From UBA11524 sp963617205 (GTDB lineage Bacteria > Bacillota > Clostridia > Christensenellales > Aristaeellaceae): a stretch of DNA of 19,435 nucleotides. Both the position numbers and the translations under genes were made by a program. Under the pieces are notes generated by a model. The model did not search any database. It was not told the DNA's origin and saw only the letters and a program-made list of their open reading frames with translations. Within the stretch, counting starts at the first letter, position 1. The number at the start of each line of letters is the position of its first letter. The DNA is taken from positions 1 through 19,435 of the forward strand of contig CAVEOA010000033.1 of NCBI GenBank assembly GCA_963617205.1. The letters are read 5' to 3'. Shown one piece after another: positions 7,343 to 15,059 of this stretch.

Positions 7343-9787
7343 ATGAAGATGAAACGGCTGGTCAGCATGATGCTGGCAACGTGTCTTCTGTTGTGCACCG
7401 CGCTGGCAGAAAACAGGACACTCTACAAGACCATGACGGAAGAGGAAAGTGCAGCGAACGCAGAGCTTGCCGCAGAGGAAAGGCAGTCGGATTACCGCTT
7501 GCGGCAGGTGCTTGCAGTCGGCGACGGCTTCCGGCTTGTGATGCGCGATGTGAATCTGGTTGCGAGCGACCTGTTTTCGTGGCGCGAGGGCGAGGAAGGC
7601 TTGACGCTCGTGGCGAAGAACCTTTTCTCAACGAACTATGCATCCAGCCTCGAAGAGCTGCAGAGCTCCCTCGAAAACGCATCTGAAAACAGTGAACTGC
7701 CGGATGCGAACCACTGCTACTCCCTGCTTGTTGGGAGTGGCGACAAGCTCTACGGCATCAATGCGCTGACCGGCAGCATCTTCACGATTGACGGTCAGGA
7801 CGGCAAGGCGGTCTACACCGACGTCGCGACGATGGCGGACACGTCCTTCTTCTTCAAAACCGATGAGTATTACGCGGAAGAGGAAGGCGAAGAGGATGAA
7901 ATCTACGTCTACTACTCGTCGCCGAGCGGATATTCGGCATCCGGCGACATGCTCGCAATGCTGTTCGTCAATTACAGCGAAGCCGGATACGTGCGCGAGG
8001 TGAAGCTCGTCAGCCTGATCGACGGCAGCGTCAGGAACGCTTCTGCGCTGAAGAATCCGCGCAGCATCGCCGCCTACAAGGACGGCAAATTCATCGTCAT
8101 TGACAGCGACAGCAAGGAAAACTATGACGAAGAGGGCAAGCAGGTCAAAATGCGCGCCGTCATCTACGACCCGGCGACGGATACGGTCGAAATTCTGGCA
8201 GACAACATCCTGACAGATGATATTTTCAACTTCAGCGATTCGATCTGCTACAGCGATACGCTGGATGGCTTCCTGTACATCTCAGGCGGCACGGAGGTGA
8301 AGCTGACGAAGGATTTCCAGACGACGGTAACTGCGGCGTATCTGCCCGTGCAGTCGTACTACCGCGCCGTGAACGGCAGCTGCATCGTTGCCGCGGATTA
8401 CTCCAACGGCGTGTTTGCGCGGACGCTGTCCGAAAACGCATCGGCGGGTCACGTGATTGTCCTGCTGAACACCTTCGTCAATGGCGGCATCAGCAAATAT
8501 GCGGTAGACAACCCCGACGTCGCGGTGTGTGCCAGTTACGCCAGCGCGGACACGGCGGAAAACGTTGCGCGCGAATTTGCCGCGACAACGGATACGCCGG
8601 ACGTGGCGCTTGCGCTCCTGAGCACGTATACGAGCAGCGACCCGGCAGGCGGCTGGTTCATCGATGCGCTGAACAAGAAGGGCTACTGCATGGACCTGTC
8701 GGTATATCCGGCAGTGAAGCAGTATGTTGAGAGCCTCAACGACGTGTACCGCAACATGGTTACGACCGAGGACGGCAAGATTTTCGCCGTGCCGGTGTCG
8801 GTTTACGGCGGCTACTCCTTCTCCTTCAACAGCGATGTGTTGACCGACATGGGCCTGACAGTCGATGATCTGCCGACGAACCTGGTTGACCTGTGTAAAT
8901 TCATCACGCGCTGGAACGATGAGTTTGTCGAGGAATACCCGAACTACGCGCCGCTGGACTCCACGGAGAGCTACCGTGACCGCGTGTTCTGCCTGATTCT
9001 GCGCGAGTGGAACAGCTATTGTCAGGCGATCGGTCAGGAGCTGCACTTCGATGACCCGATCTTCCGCGAGCTGATGACGGCGTTTGAAAACATGCGCTAT
9101 GAGAACATCGAGAAGAGCAATCAGAAGACGAGCGACGAGGAATCCGACTACAAGGCGCCGCTGATTTACTCGGGCACGTCCTTCCAGAGCGCGTACTATG
9201 ACGTGATTTCCTACGGGGACGACAACACGCCGCTGATGATCAAGATGACGCTGACGAAGGACACCGAGTTCCATCTGGGCACCGGAGAGATTGAGCTCTA
9301 CTACGTCAATCCGCGCACGACGGACAAGGAAGAGGTCGGCGTGCTGCTGGAGTACATCATCAACGGAATCGACAAGGCCTACCTGCTGGAGCTGGTCAAG
9401 GGCAATACCACGCCGATTGAGAACAAGTATTTCCAGAGCAACATGGACAGCTACAACGAGGAAATCGAGTCGCTGCAGGAGCAGTACGAGGCCGCGTCCG
9501 AGGACGAAAAGGCAGACTACAAGCAGATGCTGGACGAAACCATCAAGTACCGCGACGAGTATGCGAAGGTCGGCCGTTACGAGGTGTCGCCGGAGTACAT
9601 CGAGCGGTATCAGAATGTGATTCTGCCGGTCTTGTTCGCATGGCAGCCAACCGCGCTGGACTGCACGGACGATTCCGCCGGTCTGCAGTCGCTTGTTAAC
9701 CGTTATATCGACAAGCAGATTACCATTGACCAGTTCATCAAGGAGATGGACAGCCGGCTGAACATGATTCGGCTGGAAAACCAATAA
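7343..9787 (+). CDS. Two-domain extracellular solute-binding protein 2, paralogue of binding protein 1
   Basis: 814 residues. The signal peptide (basic MKMKR, hydrophobic core 6-20) ends at ALA|EN (21-23). There is no consensus lipobox: LATC (11-14) has T at the -1 position. Residues about 24-365 are beta-rich like those of binding protein 1 (LYGINALTGSIFTID; AVYTDVATMAD). The C-terminal half matches its neighbour strongly: ITRWNDEF, NYAPLDSTESYRDR, LREWNSYCQAIG, DDPIFRELM, ESDYKAPLIY. The DGKIFAVPV segment (478-486) is the usual SBP DGKxYAxP element. A charged helical hairpin sits at about 703-742. Start 7343 is chosen for AAAGGAGGATCACC and the signal peptide; the frame is open back to 7295 without a ribosome site. 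The pair arose by tandem duplication; they may form a heterodimer or bind different ligands. Confidence 0.8.
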   Translation: MKMKRLVSMMLATCLLLCTALAENRTLYKTMTEEESAANAELAAEERQSDYRLRQVLAVGDGFRLVMRDVNLVASDLFSWREGEEGLTLVAKNLFSTNYASSLEELQSSLENASENSELPDANHCYSLLVGSGDKLYGINALTGSIFTIDGQDGKAVYTDVATMADTSFFFKTDEYYAEEEGEEDEIYVYYSSPSGYSASGDMLAMLFVNYSEAGYVREVKLVSLIDGSVRNASALKNPRSIAAYKDGKFIVIDSDSKENYDEEGKQVKMRAVIYDPATDTVEILADNILTDDIFNFSDSICYSDTLDGFLYISGGTEVKLTKDFQTTVTAAYLPVQSYYRAVNGSCIVAADYSNGVFARTLSENASAGHVIVLLNTFVNGGISKYAVDNPDVAVCASYASADTAENVAREFAATTDTPDVALALLSTYTSSDPAGGWFIDALNKKGYCMDLSVYPAVKQYVESLNDVYRNMVTTEDGKIFAVPVSVYGGYSFSFNSDVLTDMGLTVDDLPTNLVDLCKFITRWNDEFVEEYPNYAPLDSTESYRDRVFCLILREWNSYCQAIGQELHFDDPIFRELMTAFENMRYENIEKSNQKTSDEESDYKAPLIYSGTSFQSAYYDVISYGDDNTPLMIKMTLTKDTEFHLGTGEIELYYVNPRTTDKEEVGVLLEYIINGIDKAYLLELVKGNTTPIENKYFQSNMDSYNEEIESLQEQYEAASEDEKADYKQMLDETIKYRDEYAKVGRYEVSPEYIERYQNVILPVLFAWQPTALDCTDDSAGLQSLVNRYIDKQITIDQFIKEMDSRLNMIRLENQ

Positions 9788-9793
9788 TTTGAT

Positions 9794-9846
9794 TGAAGCA
9801 GGGGGCAGGCAGGCGCGAAAGGCACTGTCTGCCTGTCCCTGCTTCA
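9794..9846 (+). promoter_or_regulatory. Long intercistronic stem-loop between binding-protein and permease genes
   Basis: An outer 10-bp perfect stem (9794-9803 with 9837-9846, TGAAGCAGGG/CCCTGCTTCA) is followed by a small bulge and a second perfect 7-bp stem (CAGGCAG 9806-9812 with CTGCCTG 9829-9835), then G-U/C-G pairs and a loop of about 10 nt. It starts 6 nt after the stop of binding protein 2 and ends 21 nt before the first permease. No U-run follows, so a simple terminator is unlikely. Such stems after binding-protein genes (the malE-malF REP element is the classic case) stabilise upstream mRNA and give more binding protein than permease; that role is inferred here. Confidence 0.75.
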
Positions 9847-9867
9847 TCCGGCGATTCGGGAGGCACC

Positions 9868-10719
9868 ATGTTTCGGAAGAAAAAGGTCGTGTGGCTGCTG
9901 CTGCTTCCGGGCTTATCGGGGCTGCTGCTGTTTTATGTCGTGCCGTTCTTCGGGGGAATCTATTCCTCGCTGATGGATGGTTCGTTCGACAACAATTTTG
10001 TGGGATTGGCGAACTATCAGAAGACGATTCAGAACGCCATGTTCCAGCTCGGCATGAAGAACACATGGGAGCTGTCCCTGCTCTGCGCGCCGGTCATCTG
10101 GCTGCTTTCGTTTATTCTCGCGGCGATGCTCAAGACGCTTAAGGATCGCTCGGCGGCGTTCCGCAACGTCCTGCTGCTGCCGTATCTGATGCCGTCCTCC
10201 GCGATGCTGCTCATCTGGACGCTCATGTTTGACTACGGCGGCGTCATCAACCGGCTTGTGGCTGCGCTGGGCATGGAACGCGTGCTGTGGCTGGAGGGCG
10301 ATGCGCTGCGCGTGCCGATTGTGCTCCTGTACATCTGGAAGAACGTCGGCTTCTCGGTCGTGCTGTTCTCCTCGGCGCTTTCGGCGGTGCATCCCTCGCT
10401 GTATGAATACGCGGCGCTGGAGGGCGCAGGCTGGTGGACGCAGTCCTTCCGCATCACGCTGCCGCAGATTGTTCCGACGGCGTTTCTGGTGTTCGTGCTC
10501 TCGTGGGTCAATGCATTCAAAATCTTCAAGGAAGTTTACTTCATCGGCGGCGCGTACCCGTCCAACGCCATTTATACCCTGCAGCACTTCATGAACAACA
10601 AATACGCACGCCTGGAGTATCAGGATGTGACGACGGCGGCGTATATCTTCGCGCTCGGCGTGATGGTGCTCTTTGCGCTGATGTACGCCAGCAAAGCGGT
10701 TCGCTCGCCGAACACCTGA
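9868..10719 (+). CDS. Sugar ABC transporter permease, MalF/UgpA type
   Basis: 283-residue inner-membrane subunit of the carbohydrate-uptake (CUT1) ABC family, with about six membrane helices; the first spans about 8-30 and the last about 256-275. The ATPase-coupling EAA loop is present at 180-199: EYAALEGAG followed by ITLP. Length is typical. The start at 9868 follows GGGAGG with a short 4-nt spacer; the upstream in-frame extension to 9793 is read from the stem-loop and is rejected. It is followed 17 nt later by its partner permease. The EAA loop shows that it should dock onto a nucleotide-binding subunit, yet none is encoded in the operon; many Firmicute CUT1 importers share one MsmK-type ATPase encoded elsewhere. 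Confidence 0.92.
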   Translation: MFRKKKVVWLLLLPGLSGLLLFYVVPFFGGIYSSLMDGSFDNNFVGLANYQKTIQNAMFQLGMKNTWELSLLCAPVIWLLSFILAAMLKTLKDRSAAFRNVLLLPYLMPSSAMLLIWTLMFDYGGVINRLVAALGMERVLWLEGDALRVPIVLLYIWKNVGFSVVLFSSALSAVHPSLYEYAALEGAGWWTQSFRITLPQIVPTAFLVFVLSWVNAFKIFKEVYFIGGAYPSNAIYTLQHFMNNKYARLEYQDVTTAAYIFALGVMVLFALMYASKAVRSPNT

Positions 10720-10736
10720 GGACAGGAGGAAGTATC

Positions 10737-11624
10737 ATGGCGAAAAAGAAAAGAATCCGTTATCGCCATAACCGCCTGTCCTTTGGCGGAAAAATGGCGT
10801 TTCTGCTGCTGACGCTGTTGTCGGCGGTTGTCCTGATTCCCATCGTATTCACATTCCTGTATTCCTTTTTCCCCGCCTCGGAGATTACGGCGTACCTGAA
10901 CAAGCGCGGCAGCTACGACGCGACGGAATGGCTGGATGTGCTGTATTCGCCGGCGCTCTTCTCACTCAGGCAGTATTACAAGATTTTCATCGAGGAGCCG
11001 AAGTATCTGCAGCTGTTCTGCAACAGCATGGTTTACACCGCTGCGATTCTGACCGGTCAGGCGCTGATTGTGCCGCTGACGGCGTACTGCCTGAGCCGCT
11101 TTGAATTTCACGGGCGTGACCTGATGTTCTTCTGCATCCTGATTCTGATGATTCTGCCCTTCCAGGTGACGATGGCGCCGAGCGTCATGGTGCTGCGCTG
11201 GCTGGGCATCATGGAGACGCGTTGGGCGGTCATCCTGCCCATGTGCTTCTCGCCCTTCTACATATTCTTATTGCGGCAGTTCATGGTGGGCATTCCGAAT
11301 GAACTGCTGGAGGCAGGCATGGTGGACGGCGTCGGACCGGTACGCGGCTTTGTGCACGTGATTTTGCCGGTATGCAAGCCGATTCTCGGTGCGGCGGCGG
11401 CGCTGTCGTTCGCGGATTGCTGGAACATGGTCGAGCAGCCGCTCGTCTATTTGGCGAATCACACGAATTTGCAGCCGCTGTCGGTCATGTTCAACCAAAT
11501 CAGCACCGACAACGCAGATGTGGCATTTGCCGGAAGCGCCCTGTACATTCTACCGACGCTGCTGATTTATCTGTACTTCCAGGAAGACATTGTCGCCGGC
11601 ATCCAGCTGAGCGAACTCAAGTGA
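10737..11624 (+). CDS. Carbohydrate ABC transporter permease, MalG type
   Basis: 295-residue partner of the preceding permease. The N-terminus is basic (MAKKKRIRYRH), the first helix is at about 20-44, and several more helices follow. The EAA loop is at 189-211: ELLEAGMVDGVG, then VILP. The loop between helix 1 and 2 (about 45-95) carries an outer segment typical of MalG-type proteins. Start 10737 follows GGACAGGAGG; the open frame upstream to 10434 lies wholly inside the previous gene and is a shadow. Together the two permeases would form the membrane channel for the sugar delivered by the binding proteins. The specific substrate cannot be told from the sequence. Confidence 0.92.
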   Translation: MAKKKRIRYRHNRLSFGGKMAFLLLTLLSAVVLIPIVFTFLYSFFPASEITAYLNKRGSYDATEWLDVLYSPALFSLRQYYKIFIEEPKYLQLFCNSMVYTAAILTGQALIVPLTAYCLSRFEFHGRDLMFFCILILMILPFQVTMAPSVMVLRWLGIMETRWAVILPMCFSPFYIFLLRQFMVGIPNELLEAGMVDGVGPVRGFVHVILPVCKPILGAAAALSFADCWNMVEQPLVYLANHTNLQPLSVMFNQISTDNADVAFAGSALYILPTLLIYLYFQEDIVAGIQLSELK

Positions 11625-11640
11625 CGGAGGATAAACAAGA

Positions 11641-13014
11641 ATGAAGCTGAAACGATTCGCCCTGCGCGGGCTGATTGTGCTGTTCGTGGCGGTTGCGCTG
11701 TGCATGTTCTTTGCGCGGACGATTCAGACGATTACCACCCCGAAGGTGCAGCTTGTAACGGGCTCCTACGGCCGCTTTGAGGACAAGATGGAATTTCAGG
11801 CGGAGGTGTACTTCTCGGATACGGAGGAATTCACCATCGAGGATGCGCAGAGCATGAACATAACCGTGGACAAGGTGTATGTGCGTGCCGGCAGCTATGT
11901 CAAGGCAGGCGACACGCTCTTCACGGCGAAGACGCCCACGTATGAAGAGGAAATCAAGAAGGTCCGCGAGGATTACGAGGCGAAAAACAAGGAGCTGCTG
12001 GAGCTGGACGTGCAGAACCGCAAGCTGAGCAAGGAAAGCTACCAGAACACGATGTACGACCAGCTGCTGGACGCACAGGACGCACTGTCGGACGCATCCT
12101 ATGAGGCACGCTATGCCGCGGCGCAGGAGTCCATCACGCTGACGGGCGATGTGTCGACATGGCAGAGCCAGCTGGCGCTCGCCGGCAACGCGTCGGACGA
12201 GGTCAAGAAAGCCGTCAACAAGGCGAAAACCGCGCAGGCTGCCTACGAGGAGGCTCGCACGGCGTATTTCGCGGTGCTGGACAACAAGAAGCTCAAGGTG
12301 TCGGACGATGTGTTCCAGTACATCACGAAACGCGGCACGCTGCTCGACGAAATCGAGGCGCTGAACCAGAAGATGATTACGCTGACCGTGCTGGAAGCGA
12401 GCCTGAAGAAGGTTACTGCACCGCGTGACGGCTATATCATCGAAATCAAGGTTGCCGAGGGCGACACGTATGACGGCACGAAGACGGCGTATGTGATGAA
12501 CAAGGAGGACTGCGTGCCGGGGCTCCGTGCGACGCTCGACAGCAGCACGAAACGAAGCATCAGCGACGGCACGCGCGCCGAAATCACCAGCGAAATCTAC
12601 GGTACGGAAAAAACCGCCGTGGAGAAGACGACGTATGCCGCGGATGGCACGAAGTACCTGCTGATTACGATGCCGGAAGCCTATCTTGCTTCGGACTCGA
12701 CGGCGATTCGGCGTTTCATGCAGGATGGCGGCGTCAAGGTCAGCATCACGTACCGCGCGAAGAACACGACGACCCTGCTGACGCCGAGCTGCGTGCGCTC
12801 TGACGGCGACAGCTATTATGTCTACCTGATTCAGCGCACCTCCGGCAGCCTTCTGTCCTCTTCCAACATGACAGTCAAGAAGACCAGCGTGACGGTCATT
12901 GAAAGCAGCAGCTCCGCTGTTTCCATCGAGGAGGATCTGAGCTATCAATCCATTGCTGACCGCGAGGACCGTGCACTCGAGGACGGCGCGACGGTCATGG
13001 AGTACGTGAATTGA
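11641..13014 (+). CDS. HlyD/RND-type membrane fusion (periplasmic adaptor) protein
   Basis: 457 residues with an N-terminal membrane anchor (about 8-27). The two halves of a lipoyl/barrel-sandwich domain are visible: VDKVYVRAGSYVKAGDTLF (77-95) and VTAPRDGYIIEIKVAEGDTY (258-277). Between them lies a long charged helical hairpin (about 100-255), and a beta-rich region follows (about 295-420). In Gram-positive bacteria such adaptors pair with MacB-like ABC permeases on the outer face of the membrane (for example YknX with YknYZ in B. subtilis). Here the partner is the next gene, which overlaps by 4 nt. GGAGG precedes the start. The placement directly behind sugar-importer permeases is unusual. 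Confidence 0.82.
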   Translation: MKLKRFALRGLIVLFVAVALCMFFARTIQTITTPKVQLVTGSYGRFEDKMEFQAEVYFSDTEEFTIEDAQSMNITVDKVYVRAGSYVKAGDTLFTAKTPTYEEEIKKVREDYEAKNKELLELDVQNRKLSKESYQNTMYDQLLDAQDALSDASYEARYAAAQESITLTGDVSTWQSQLALAGNASDEVKKAVNKAKTAQAAYEEARTAYFAVLDNKKLKVSDDVFQYITKRGTLLDEIEALNQKMITLTVLEASLKKVTAPRDGYIIEIKVAEGDTYDGTKTAYVMNKEDCVPGLRATLDSSTKRSISDGTRAEITSEIYGTEKTAVEKTTYAADGTKYLLITMPEAYLASDSTAIRRFMQDGGVKVSITYRAKNTTTLLTPSCVRSDGDSYYVYLIQRTSGSLLSSSNMTVKKTSVTVIESSSSAVSIEEDLSYQSIADREDRALEDGATVMEYVN

Positions 13015-14666
13015 GAAAACTGTTTGCATGGTGGCAATGGGCGTTGCTGGCTGCCTTTGTCGCCGCGCTGACCTTCGGTGCGATTGAGGCCGGGCAGGTT
13101 GGCAATCATCTGCAATACATGATCAGCGCGCCTGCGCAGCAGACCGCGAGCAGCGGCAAGGAAGGCGCCGAGGTCAAGCCGAATCAGCCCATTGCCGACT
13201 GGGTGACGAGCCTGCGCGGCATGACGGAAGAATGGGATTTGACGACGATGGAGCGCTGGACAATCGGCGGCGTCATCGAGTCAACCACCGTGTCGGGCGG
13301 CTCGGCAAGCAAGGACGCACGCATCGAGCTGGTCGGCAAATACGGCTTTCAGGTACGGCCGAGGCTGCTGCGCTACGGTCGCCTGCCGTATGAATCGGAA
13401 ATCGAAAGCGGTGCGGCGGTTGCGGTGCTGGATGAGGATCTCGCGCTGGCGCTCTTCCGCGTGGCGGATCCTGTCGGGCGAACCGTTTCCATCGGGAGCA
13501 TTGAGTATACCGTCATCGGCATCGCACGGCACAGCAAGCATGTCGGAGAATACAAGGAGTACAGCACGTATGTGCCGCTGAACTCGATGATTGCGTCGAG
13601 CAATGTGATTGACACGCTGCTGGTGGAGGCAATCCCGAAGGAAGGCAGCGGAGCAAGCGTGTCCTTCCAGACGGTTGTGTCGAACTGGCATGCAGGCGGC
13701 TCGTTCTTTGACCTCGGCAAGGAGGGCATGGGCGCAACGCTCTGGCTGCGCGCACTGGTCTTCCTGACCGGCGCGACGCTGCTGCTCAAGTTCATCGCGT
13801 TCCTGAACCGGCGTGTCGGGCATTACACAAAGCGGTATCGGCAGCGGCTGCAGGAGAAGTATGCCGCCAGCATGATGCCGGAGCTGCTCGGCGTGATTCT
13901 GCTCTTTGCGCTGGGCTACGGCGCAGCGGCCGGTGTCGGTGCACTGCTGATGACCTATATCATCGAGCCGGTGTATACCTTCACGGAGTGGATTCCGAGC
14001 GTGCTGGTGGAGTGGAACGACATCACGGCGGCATTCTGGAATGTATGGCAGAACAGCGCCGTCATCAAGGAACTGCGCACGATGGAGATTCTGCGGCTGC
14101 GCTGGCTGACGCTGCTGGTGCAGGGCTGCTCCGCCGGCGCAGGCGTGCTGCTGGGCATCCTCTGCGGACGCATCCGCTCCTCCAGAACGATGGTTGCCGA
14201 CAGCGTGAATGCGCTCTATCGGCAGGGGACGGTCGTGTCCACCGTGGAGACAAGGAAAATCATCGAGATGAGCGACCTGGGCTATGTGCTCTGCAACGCG
14301 ACGGATGCATCAAAGCACGGCGAAGCGGTGCCGATGGTGCGCATCATCAACGCCGAGGCGGTGCTGAAGAAGCTGCACGGCGGACGGCGCGACGGCACGT
14401 TTGTGCTGGAGGTCATCGATGAGCAGATTGCCGCGAACAACCGCCGCTGGCTGATTACGTGTCAGGACGGCGAAAAGACGGTCGAGGAAGCCACACGCGA
14501 CTGGGATTTGCAGCTGCCGATTGCCGTGCTGACGCGCATCGTCTACGGCACGCAGACGTTCAGCGATTTCCTGGAGTGCAATGCCGGCTATGACATGCGC
14601 ATGCGCTCCCCCGCGATGGACGGCATGTTCAGCCACCACCTGACGCTGACCGGAAGAACGGAATAA
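13011..14666 (+). CDS. MacB/FtsX-like permease with C-terminal SCP2/Eis-like domain
   Basis: 551 residues. The N-terminal membrane helix (about 8-28) is followed by an extracellular MacB-periplasmic-core-like region (about 30-240; contains AVLDEDLALALF, DPVGRTVSIG, YTVIGIA). Helices at about 244-266, 291-318 and 365-386 complete an FtsX-type four-helix layout, putting the C-terminus in the cytoplasm. Ordinary MacB/FtsX proteins end there; this one has 165 more residues. From P441 the tail (MVRIINAEAVLKKL; GTFVLEVIDE; NNRRWLITCQDGE; DLQLPIAVLTRIVYG) follows the pattern of the sterol-carrier-like C-terminal domain of Eis-type acetyltransferases. The start is TTG at 13011 in a TTGA overlap with the adaptor stop, with GGAG 8 nt upstream, implying translational coupling. 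No ATPase follows. The FtsX part is probable; the tail assignment rests on motif memory. Confidence 0.75.
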   Translation: MRKLFAWWQWALLAAFVAALTFGAIEAGQVGNHLQYMISAPAQQTASSGKEGAEVKPNQPIADWVTSLRGMTEEWDLTTMERWTIGGVIESTTVSGGSASKDARIELVGKYGFQVRPRLLRYGRLPYESEIESGAAVAVLDEDLALALFRVADPVGRTVSIGSIEYTVIGIARHSKHVGEYKEYSTYVPLNSMIASSNVIDTLLVEAIPKEGSGASVSFQTVVSNWHAGGSFFDLGKEGMGATLWLRALVFLTGATLLLKFIAFLNRRVGHYTKRYRQRLQEKYAASMMPELLGVILLFALGYGAAAGVGALLMTYIIEPVYTFTEWIPSVLVEWNDITAAFWNVWQNSAVIKELRTMEILRLRWLTLLVQGCSAGAGVLLGILCGRIRSSRTMVADSVNALYRQGTVVSTVETRKIIEMSDLGYVLCNATDASKHGEAVPMVRIINAEAVLKKLHGGRRDGTFVLEVIDEQIAANNRRWLITCQDGEKTVEEATRDWDLQLPIAVLTRIVYGTQTFSDFLECNAGYDMRMRSPAMDGMFSHHLTLTGRTE

Positions 14667-14711
14667 AAATGACCCACCGGCGCTTGGAACAGCACCCGGT
14701 GGGTCGTTTTG
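14665..14711. terminator. Bidirectional rho-independent terminator
   Basis: A perfect 10-bp GC-rich stem, GACCCACCGG (14671-14680) with CCGGTGGGTC (14696-14705), with a further GCT/AGC pairing in the loop. It is followed by GTTTTG on the plus strand and, read from the other side, by ATTTTTATT on the minus strand. It sits between the convergent ends of the transporter operon and the NrdD-like gene and can serve both. Confidence 0.9.
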
Positions 14712-14780
14712 TCGCAAATTCAATTTTGAGCGTGATAACCTGCGTGACGCCGAAGGGCAGGTCGGAAAGACCCGATGGCG

Positions 14781-15059
14781 TTACATGGCCGTAGGCAGTC
14801 CATGCTTGACGCGGTCATGCTCCTCGGCGCGCTTGGCGTTGTTGAAGCGGTCAAGCGTACCGACAAGATAGCCCGTGATGCGGCGGATGCGCTGGAACGG
14901 CACGGCGCCGAAGTCGTAGGAAAGCTCCACATCATCGCCGTCAAGCGTGATGTCCATCTGCAGTGGCTCGCGGTTGTACTTCTGCCGCGCATGGTCGATA
15001 TAGGCGTTGATTTCCGCCTGAGACAGGGAACCGTTCTTCACATTGACAACACAGCACAT
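14781..15059 (-). CDS. Stand-alone NrdD-type glycyl-radical-domain protein
   Basis: 92 residues. The C-terminal half, RRITGYL (59-65), RFNNAK (71-76), EEHDRVKH (79-86), follows the last residues of anaerobic ribonucleotide reductase NrdD, whose E. coli tail reads RRVCGYL, then FNAGK, then E..RRVKH. Gly63 would be the glycyl-radical position (RVCGY in E. coli NrdD). The catalytic barrel and the zinc-binding cysteine pairs before the radical site are absent; the N-terminus has only C2-C3. The start at 15059 follows AGGGGGAGG and the start region is not truncated, so this is a complete small gene rather than a remnant. By analogy with YfiD/GrcA and pyruvate formate-lyase, it might serve as a spare radical domain or a regulator; that is inference. 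It is monocistronic and convergent with the transporter operon. Confidence 0.7.
   Translation of the reverse strand: MCCVVNVKNGSLSQAEINAYIDHARQKYNREPLQMDITLDGDDVELSYDFGAVPFQRIRRITGYLVGTLDRFNNAKRAEEHDRVKHGLPTAM

Noticed and set aside
9793..9867. Upstream in-frame start of the MalF-type permease
   Set aside because: The 25 extra residues are encoded by the stem-loop, lack a ribosome site and precede the natural basic/hydrophobic N-terminus.
8282..10066. 594-residue minus-strand ORF across binding protein 2 and the permease start
   Set aside because: It runs through two real genes and the intercistronic hairpin, without motifs or a ribosome site.
11617..13029. 470-residue minus-strand ORF covering the adaptor gene
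   Set aside because: The adaptor on the plus strand has both lipoyl halves and a ribosome site; the antisense frame is a shadow.
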